Shown in pieces: positions 16,097 through 20,049 of a stretch of DNA of 20,049 nt. The notes under the pieces were generated by a model. That model was given only the letters and a program-made list of their open reading frames with translations, searched no databases and was not told where the DNA came from. This stretch comes from an uncultured Actinomycetes bacterium (GTDB taxonomy: Bacteria > Actinomycetota > Actinomycetes > S36-B12 > UBA5976): the NCBI GenBank assembly GCA_903925705.1, contig CAIYGJ010000226.1, positions 1 to 20,049 of the forward strand. Direction: 5' to 3'. The position numbers and the translations under genes are program-made. The first letter of the stretch is position 1. Each line of letters opens with the position of its first letter.

Positions 16097-16279
16097 ATGA
16101 GCGAGCGCGAGTTTGCAAAAGGTAACTCTGATCGGGAACAGTCAACCGACTTTAACCCACTTCCAACAACGTCAAGTTCAGATCTGGATGTTACTGACCT
16201 TCTTGATGCCATTGATTTAGTGCTCGAAGAAAATGCCGAAGAGTTTGTTAAGGGTTTCGTGCAAAAAGGCGGACAGTAA
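16097..16279 (+). CDS. pup: Prokaryotic ubiquitin-like protein Pup
   Basis: A 60-residue, Lys-poor, acidic and mostly disordered protein tag. The N-terminal half is hydrophilic and Ser/Thr-rich. The second half holds the Arc-binding helix (DLDVTDLLDAIDLVLEENAEEFVKGF) and ends in FVQKGGQ. The terminal Gly-Gly-Gln means it must be deamidated by Dop before PafA can attach it to lysines. Length is near the usual ~64. A strong AAGGAG site lies six bases upstream. The stop codon is followed directly by the pafA GTG, so prcB and prcA, which usually lie downstream of pup, are missing from this position. Confidence 0.97.
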   Translation: MSEREFAKGNSDREQSTDFNPLPTTSSSDLDVTDLLDAIDLVLEENAEEFVKGFVQKGGQ

Positions 16280-17677
16280 GTGTTGTCAGGCAAGCTAGAT
16301 AAACGGATCTTTGGTATTGAAACAGAATTCGGCGTCACTTGTACATTTCAAGGACAGCGACGTCTCACACCGGATGAAGTAGCACGTTACCTGTTCAAGC
16401 GCGTGGTCTCATGGGGCAGGAGTTCTAACGTTTTTCTAACTAATGGCGCGCGCTTGTACTTAGATGTTGGTAGTCACCCAGAGTATGCAACTGCTGAATG
16501 TGACGACTTCCACGATTTAATCGTGCAAGACAAAGCAGGGGAACGGATTCTTGCTGAACTAATAATCGACGCCCAAGAACGTTTGCTTGAAGAGGGTATT
16601 GAAGGCGAGATTTACCTGTTTAAAAACAATACGGATTCTGGCGGCAATTCATATGGATGCCATGAGAATTTTCTGATCAAACGTCGTCAAGACTATTTGG
16701 AGCAGATAGAGGCGCTGTTGCCATTCTTGATTACTCGGCAACTGATCTGCGGCGCAGGCAAGGTGTTGACCACACCGCGAGGAACTATTTATTCGCTTTC
16801 CCAGCGTGCGGACCACATGTGGGAAGGGGTATCTAGCGCGACTACACGATCGCGCCCAATTATTAACACCCGCGATGAACCACACGCAGATTCTGAGGCA
16901 TTTAGACGACTTCACGTCATTGTCGGAGATTCGAACATGTCAGAGATGACAACATTGCTAAAAGTAGTGTCAATGGATTTTGTCCTGCGCCTACTTGAGA
17001 CGGGAAATCTGAATCGGGATTTCACGCTTGAGAATCCCATTCGGGCGATTCGCGATGTATCTCATGACATCACCGGGTTGGCTACTGTCACATTGAACTC
17101 CGGAACAACCATGACTGCATTAGAGATGCAGTGGGCTTATCTTGAAATGGTTAAACAATATGTTGCCACTGGGGACATGAACATGACTAGAGAGCATGAC
17201 ATAGCTCTTGAACTCTGGGAGCGAACGCTTACGGCTGTTGAGACTAACAATCACTCACTTATTTCAAGTGACATTGATTGGGCAATCAAGAAGCAACTAG
17301 TTGACTCATACCGGGCCAAAAATGGTCTTGAATTGGACTCACCTAGAATCGCGCAACTTGATTTGATGTATCACGACATAACGCAAACTCGTGGACTGTT
17401 TTACTTGCTACAAAACAATGGTCGAGTGAATCGCGTCACAACCGACTCAGAAATCACAACTGCCCAAACCGTGCCACCTCAGAGTACTCGCGCAAAATTG
17501 CGAGGCGACTTCATTGCTGCTGCCCAAGAGGCCGGCAAAGACATCAGTGTCGACTGGGTACACCTAAAAATGAACGACCAATCACAGCGCACCGTCCTTT
17601 GCAAAGACCCATTCGCCAATGTTGATGAGCGTGTGCAAAAGCTCATCGAATCCATGCAAGAGTCCGCAAGCTCCTAA
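16280..17677 (+). CDS. pafA: Pup--protein ligase PafA
   Basis: PafA phosphorylates the C-terminal Glu of Pup with ATP and joins it to substrate lysines by an isopeptide bond. The protein has the glutamine synthetase-like fold shared with Dop: GIETEFGVTCTF at about 12-23, the catalytic Asp at about 62 in LYLDVGSHPEYATAE, FKNNTDSGGNSYGCHENF, and NTRDEPHADSEAFRRLHVIVGDSNMS. It lacks the Dop insertion, which settles the assignment. A C-terminal domain carries PPQSTRAKLRG and the Pup-contacting ending. Length is 465 residues, as usual (~450). The start is GTG 16280, directly after the pup stop, or TTG 16283 one codon later; neither has a clear ribosome site, so coupling to pup translation is likely. 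Confidence 0.96.
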   Translation: MLSGKLDKRIFGIETEFGVTCTFQGQRRLTPDEVARYLFKRVVSWGRSSNVFLTNGARLYLDVGSHPEYATAECDDFHDLIVQDKAGERILAELIIDAQERLLEEGIEGEIYLFKNNTDSGGNSYGCHENFLIKRRQDYLEQIEALLPFLITRQLICGAGKVLTTPRGTIYSLSQRADHMWEGVSSATTRSRPIINTRDEPHADSEAFRRLHVIVGDSNMSEMTTLLKVVSMDFVLRLLETGNLNRDFTLENPIRAIRDVSHDITGLATVTLNSGTTMTALEMQWAYLEMVKQYVATGDMNMTREHDIALELWERTLTAVETNNHSLISSDIDWAIKKQLVDSYRAKNGLELDSPRIAQLDLMYHDITQTRGLFYLLQNNGRVNRVTTDSEITTAQTVPPQSTRAKLRGDFIAAAQEAGKDISVDWVHLKMNDQSQRTVLCKDPFANVDERVQKLIESMQESASS

Positions 17678-17680
17678 TTG

Positions 17681-17686
17681 TAGGAT
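17681..17686 (+). promoter_or_regulatory. Candidate -10 box (leaderless) for the FKBP lipoprotein
   Basis: TAGGAT is followed by six bases and ATG 17693, matching TANNNT-N6-ATG. The fkbp-pafB block may therefore have its own promoter just after pafA. Confidence 0.4.
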
Positions 17687-17692
17687 TGAGGC

Positions 17693-18217
17693 ATGTTTAA
17701 CCGAACCTCAGTATTAATCGTTTCTGTCGCACTAGCCCTGGCTGGATGTTCTTCCGCTTCCAAGGAAGCCACTCCAATCAACTCCCAGACTGCAGGTAGC
17801 GGTTCAACCCTGACCGGAACTCCGGTAAGTGTTGCTGTATCCGGAGACATTGGCTCGGAGCCGACCGTTGCAATTACGCCAGGAGATCCCGTAACAAACC
17901 TAGAAGTCACAGACATAATTGTTGGCGCCGGGGATTCGGTATCTGCGGGTGCAACTGTTACTGCACATTATGTTGGTTACGGCGCAGCATCCGGTCAAAT
18001 GTTTGATTCCTCATGGTCTCGTGGCGAGCCAGCAACATTCCCACTTGCCAACGTAATTTTGGGCTGGCAAGAAGGTTTGGTTGGCATGCAAGTAGGTGGC
18101 AGACGTCTGCTGGTAATTCCTCCTGAGCAAGGGTACGGAGATAACCCGCCGCAAGGGAGTGGAATTGAAGCCGGAGAAACCCTAATCTTTGTTGTCGACT
18201 TAGTTAGTTTTGAATAG
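17693..18217 (+). CDS. FKBP-type peptidyl-prolyl isomerase, lipoprotein
   Basis: A 174-residue envelope foldase. The N-terminus is a lipoprotein signal with basic start, hydrophobic core and lipobox LAGC, with the acylated Cys at residue 19. A Ser/Thr/Gly-rich linker of about 45 residues follows. The FKBP domain spans about 75-174: VTAHYVGY, MFDSSWSRGEPATFPL, VILGWQEGLVGMQVGGRRLLVIPPEQGYGDNPP, and a terminal LIFVVDLVSF. These are the conserved active-site strands of FK506-binding isomerases. It probably assists folding of exported proteins at the outer face of the membrane. It starts 15 bases after pafA. A second, cytoplasmic FKBP gene follows after 46 bases, so the two look like a duplicated pair with different locations. 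Confidence 0.93.
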   Translation: MFNRTSVLIVSVALALAGCSSASKEATPINSQTAGSGSTLTGTPVSVAVSGDIGSEPTVAITPGDPVTNLEVTDIIVGAGDSVSAGATVTAHYVGYGAASGQMFDSSWSRGEPATFPLANVILGWQEGLVGMQVGGRRLLVIPPEQGYGDNPPQGSGIEAGETLIFVVDLVSFE

Positions 18218-18263
18218 TCTCAAGAAACAATTCATCGTTAGAAATTAGTAGATAGAGGAACGC

Positions 18264-18623
18264 ATGCAACCCCCTGAGTTTGATTTTCCAGAAGGCCCTG
18301 CACCAAGCACTTTAGTTATTGAAGACCTGCAGGTTGGTGATGGCGTAGAAGCGGGACCGGGACAGAAAGTAACAGTTCACTACGCAGGTGTTGAGTACGA
18401 AACCGGTGAACAGTTTGACTCTTCTTGGGATCGTGGAGAGTCAATTGAATTTCCACTTAGAGGTTTAATCGCGGGTTGGCAAGAGGGAATCCCCGGCATG
18501 AAAGTCGGCGGTCGTCGCAAACTTACAATTCCACCAGAGATGGCATATGGCGCAGCTGGCAGCGGACACCGACTTTCTGGCAAGACCCTAGTTTTCATCA
18601 TCGATCTTCTAGCTGTTTCCTAG
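18264..18623 (+). CDS. FKBP-type peptidyl-prolyl isomerase, cytoplasmic
   Basis: A 119-residue single-domain isomerase without a signal peptide. It carries the FKBP landmarks VTVHYAGVEYETGEQFDSSWDRGE, FPLRGLIAGWQEGIPGMKVGGRR, and KLTIPPEMAYGAAGSGHRLSGKTLVFIIDLLAV. The AYG...LVFIIDLL ending is the usual C-terminal strand. It resembles the neighbouring lipoprotein FKBP through the shared FDSSW-RGE, GWQEG and VGGRR blocks, consistent with duplication. FKBP genes downstream of pafA are known in other actinobacteria such as Streptomyces. AGAGGA lies just upstream of ATG 18264. pafB begins three bases after its stop, so they share a transcript. Confidence 0.94.
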   Translation: MQPPEFDFPEGPAPSTLVIEDLQVGDGVEAGPGQKVTVHYAGVEYETGEQFDSSWDRGESIEFPLRGLIAGWQEGIPGMKVGGRRKLTIPPEMAYGAAGSGHRLSGKTLVFIIDLLAVS

Positions 18624-18626
18624 ATC

Positions 18627-19583
18627 ATGGCGAGAGCACGTACCGAGCGCATGCTCAACTTGCTCTTTGTACTGCTGAATTCGACCACGCCGTTAACTAC
18701 AAAGCAGATTCGCGAGCGAGTGCCCGGATACGTCGGCTCAAATGAAGCAGTCGAACGAATGTTTGAGCGAGATAAGGCAGCGCTTCGTGACCTTGCTATT
18801 CCAGTTGAAACTAAGCCTGTGGATTTGTTTCACGACGACGTCTTGGGATATCGAATAGATCGTTCAATCTGGCTGATGCCGGAAATATCACTGACAAGCG
18901 AAGAACGCACATATTTGAGTTTGGCTGCCAGCGCCTGGCAGTGTGCGCAATTGAGCGCTGCGGCTAGACAAGCAGTATCAAGTGTTGATGCAAGAGAACA
19001 GGATTCCGCACTTTCGGTTCCAGTTTCACTGGCTAAAGGTCGCAGGCACATCTCGGAAATCTTGTCAGCAATTGCAAATGGAAAAACAGTCACCTTTGAC
19101 TACGTCGGCCTAAATCAATCTGACGTGGTTCGCCGGACAATCGACCCTTGGCGAGCTTTGCTACATTCTGGACATTGGTACCTGATCGGATTCGATCAAG
19201 AAAAGGGTGAAGTTCGAACCTTTCGAACCGATCGAATCGTAGGCGATCTAAATGAGACCAAACACGACGTTCTTGAACCAATGCCGGCTGACTTTGACCT
19301 GACTTCGGTAACTTCAAGCTGGGAAAGTTCAGACGGGGAAGTCACGATTGCCACTGTTTTGGTACGACCAGGGCGCGCCGCCTCGCTACGAGTCCTTGCG
19401 ACATCATGCGTAGTGGGGGATGACTGGGATGAACTAAAGATTCCATACCATCACGAATCTCAACTCGTTGGTTTGATCGCTAGTTCTTGTGACGTTACGA
19501 GAATTGAGTCACCGGATTCCTTGCATAAGTCAGTCAGTCGCGTGATTTCAACAACCTTGTCGGTGCATAACAATGGCAAATGA
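18627..19583 (+). CDS. pafB: WYL-domain transcriptional regulator PafB
   Basis: PafB pairs with PafC to form a regulator that activates RecA/LexA-independent DNA-damage genes in mycobacteria. The protein has an N-terminal winged helix (about 1-75; ERMLNLLFVLLNSTTPLTTKQIRERVPGY ... DKAALRDLAIPVET), a linker, and a WYL domain around residues 150-215 with the signature HWYLIGFD and FRTDRI. The C-terminal WCX region follows. Length is 318 residues, as usual. It starts three bases after the FKBP stop, and its end overlaps the pafC start by 11 bases, so PafB and PafC should be made in step. The WYL domain is thought to bind single-stranded DNA or another nucleic acid ligand. Confidence 0.94.
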   Translation: MARARTERMLNLLFVLLNSTTPLTTKQIRERVPGYVGSNEAVERMFERDKAALRDLAIPVETKPVDLFHDDVLGYRIDRSIWLMPEISLTSEERTYLSLAASAWQCAQLSAAARQAVSSVDAREQDSALSVPVSLAKGRRHISEILSAIANGKTVTFDYVGLNQSDVVRRTIDPWRALLHSGHWYLIGFDQEKGEVRTFRTDRIVGDLNETKHDVLEPMPADFDLTSVTSSWESSDGEVTIATVLVRPGRAASLRVLATSCVVGDDWDELKIPYHHESQLVGLIASSCDVTRIESPDSLHKSVSRVISTTLSVHNNGK

Positions 19584-19998
19584 TCTCGAGTTGTTGATCA
19601 AACTACTTCCTTGGCTAGTAGCCAATAACGGTGTCTCACTTTCGCAGGTTGCAAACCATTTTGAGATTTCCGATAAACATGCTCTCGAACTTATTAGTCA
19701 ACTTGTTGTCACAGGTCCTTCGCAAGCAGGTGGTGGACTCGTCGACATCGACTTCGAAGATGCGGATTCAATTTTTGTCTCGGACGCTAAGGCACTTGAT
19801 CGTCCAGTTAAACTCACCGAGTTTGAAGCCTCTTCTCTACTTGGCGGCCTGCATTATCTCGAGCAGTTTCCTAACTTAGTTAACTCAGAAACGGTTGCTG
19901 GGTTGATCATCCCGGGAACGAAGTGGTCGGGAGTCATGAACTATGGGCATATGAGGTCGATTTCGATGCCGATGGCGGGAATGGTATCGTATACGTAA
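19573..19998 (+). pseudogene. pafC: PafC, truncated by a break after about 112 codons
   Basis: The first ~110 residues match PafC well: an N-terminal winged helix (LELLIKLLPWLVANNGVSLSQVANHFEIS ... LELISQLVVTGPSQAGGG) followed by DIDFEDADSIFVSDAKALDRPVKLTEFEASSLLGGLHYL. A full PafC is about 310-330 residues with a WYL domain. Here the frame continues from about 19908 into sequence that does not look like PafC (IPGTKWSG...) and ends at 19998, giving only 141 residues and no WYL domain. In another frame the same bases encode a papain-like C-terminus. The ATG at 19573 overlaps the pafB end. Whether the break is real or an assembly join cannot be told from this window. Confidence 0.8.
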
Positions 19999-20049
19999 TG
20001 AATTCCTGGGGTATGTATCTGAAGCGTATTGGGATTACCATGCGGTACT
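19905..20049 (+). CDS. Fragment resembling the C-terminal part of a papain-like (C1) cysteine peptidase (partial)
   Basis: In a frame different from pafC, bases 19905 to the end of the window are open (last upstream stop at 19881-19883). They encode a segment that reads NEVVGSHELWAYEVDFDADG, then GNGIVYVMNSWGMYLKRIGI. The order of a His in VVGSHE, a beta strand and then NSWG matches the catalytic His and Asn blocks of papain-fold peptidases, which also occur in phage structural proteins. The start of this gene is not present, so it was broken or joined here. It continues past the window. The identification rests on about 48 residues and is tentative. Confidence 0.45.

Noticed and set aside
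16081..16338. 85-residue open frame on the minus strand over pup
   Set aside because: It is a shadow of pup and the pafA start, with no ribosome site or recognisable family; pup on the plus strand explains the bases fully.
1..20049. CRISPR array, rRNA or complete insertion sequence
   Set aside because: No regularly spaced repeats, no rRNA-like conserved blocks, and no transposase or terminal inverted repeats were seen on either strand.

Overview
The window reads as a compact stretch of an actinobacterial chromosome. Three marker systems support this: a complete pupylation locus (arc, dop, pup, pafA, pafB), mycothiol ligase mshC with its usual companions (histidine phosphatase, DUF3090, SCO1664-type and PAC2 proteins), and small actinobacterial families such as DUF5703. 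Base composition looks like the high 40s % GC by eye, low for the phylum. Intergenic gaps are short, convergent genes almost touch, and several genes overlap. This suggests a streamlined actinobacterium, such as the freshwater Nanopelagicales (acI) type. That placement is inference, not proof.

Layout. Positions 1-3216 (plus strand): the 3' part of a secreted-looking DUF1524/HNH nuclease, a DinB-like protein, LemA, the HtpX membrane protease and a RidA-family protein. Positions 3217-4236 (minus): TrhO tRNA hydroxylase and tRNA-Leu(GAG). Positions 4344-5663 (plus): an M20 metallopeptidase. Positions 5669-6804 (minus): a DUF5703 protein translationally coupled to an aldo/keto reductase. Positions 6881-8975 (plus): UppP, a histidine phosphatase and DUF3090. 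Positions 8982-11853 (minus): SCO1664-type kinase-fold protein, MshC and PAC2. Positions 11938-19583 (plus): trmI, arc, dop, pup, pafA, two FKBP isomerases and pafB, then the start of pafC.

How the genes work together. Dop deamidates the C-terminal Gln of Pup, PafA ligates Pup to lysines, and the Arc AAA+ ring unfolds pupylated proteins. The genes for the 20S core (prcB, prcA) usually lie between pup and pafA; here pup and pafA abut with no gap. The Arc C-terminus also lacks the Gln-Tyr-Leu tail used to dock on the 20S core. Together these point to proteasome-independent pupylation, as described for Corynebacterium. PafB and PafC form a WYL-type DNA-damage regulator in mycobacteria.

Two further points matter most. 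First, pafC breaks off after about 112 codons, and the last ~145 bases encode, in another frame, what looks like the end of an unrelated papain-like peptidase; this is either an insertion/rearrangement or a chimeric contig end. Second, five genes that begin transcription units carry TANNNT exactly six bases before their ATG, the signature of leaderless transcripts. No CRISPR array, complete mobile element or rRNA was seen.
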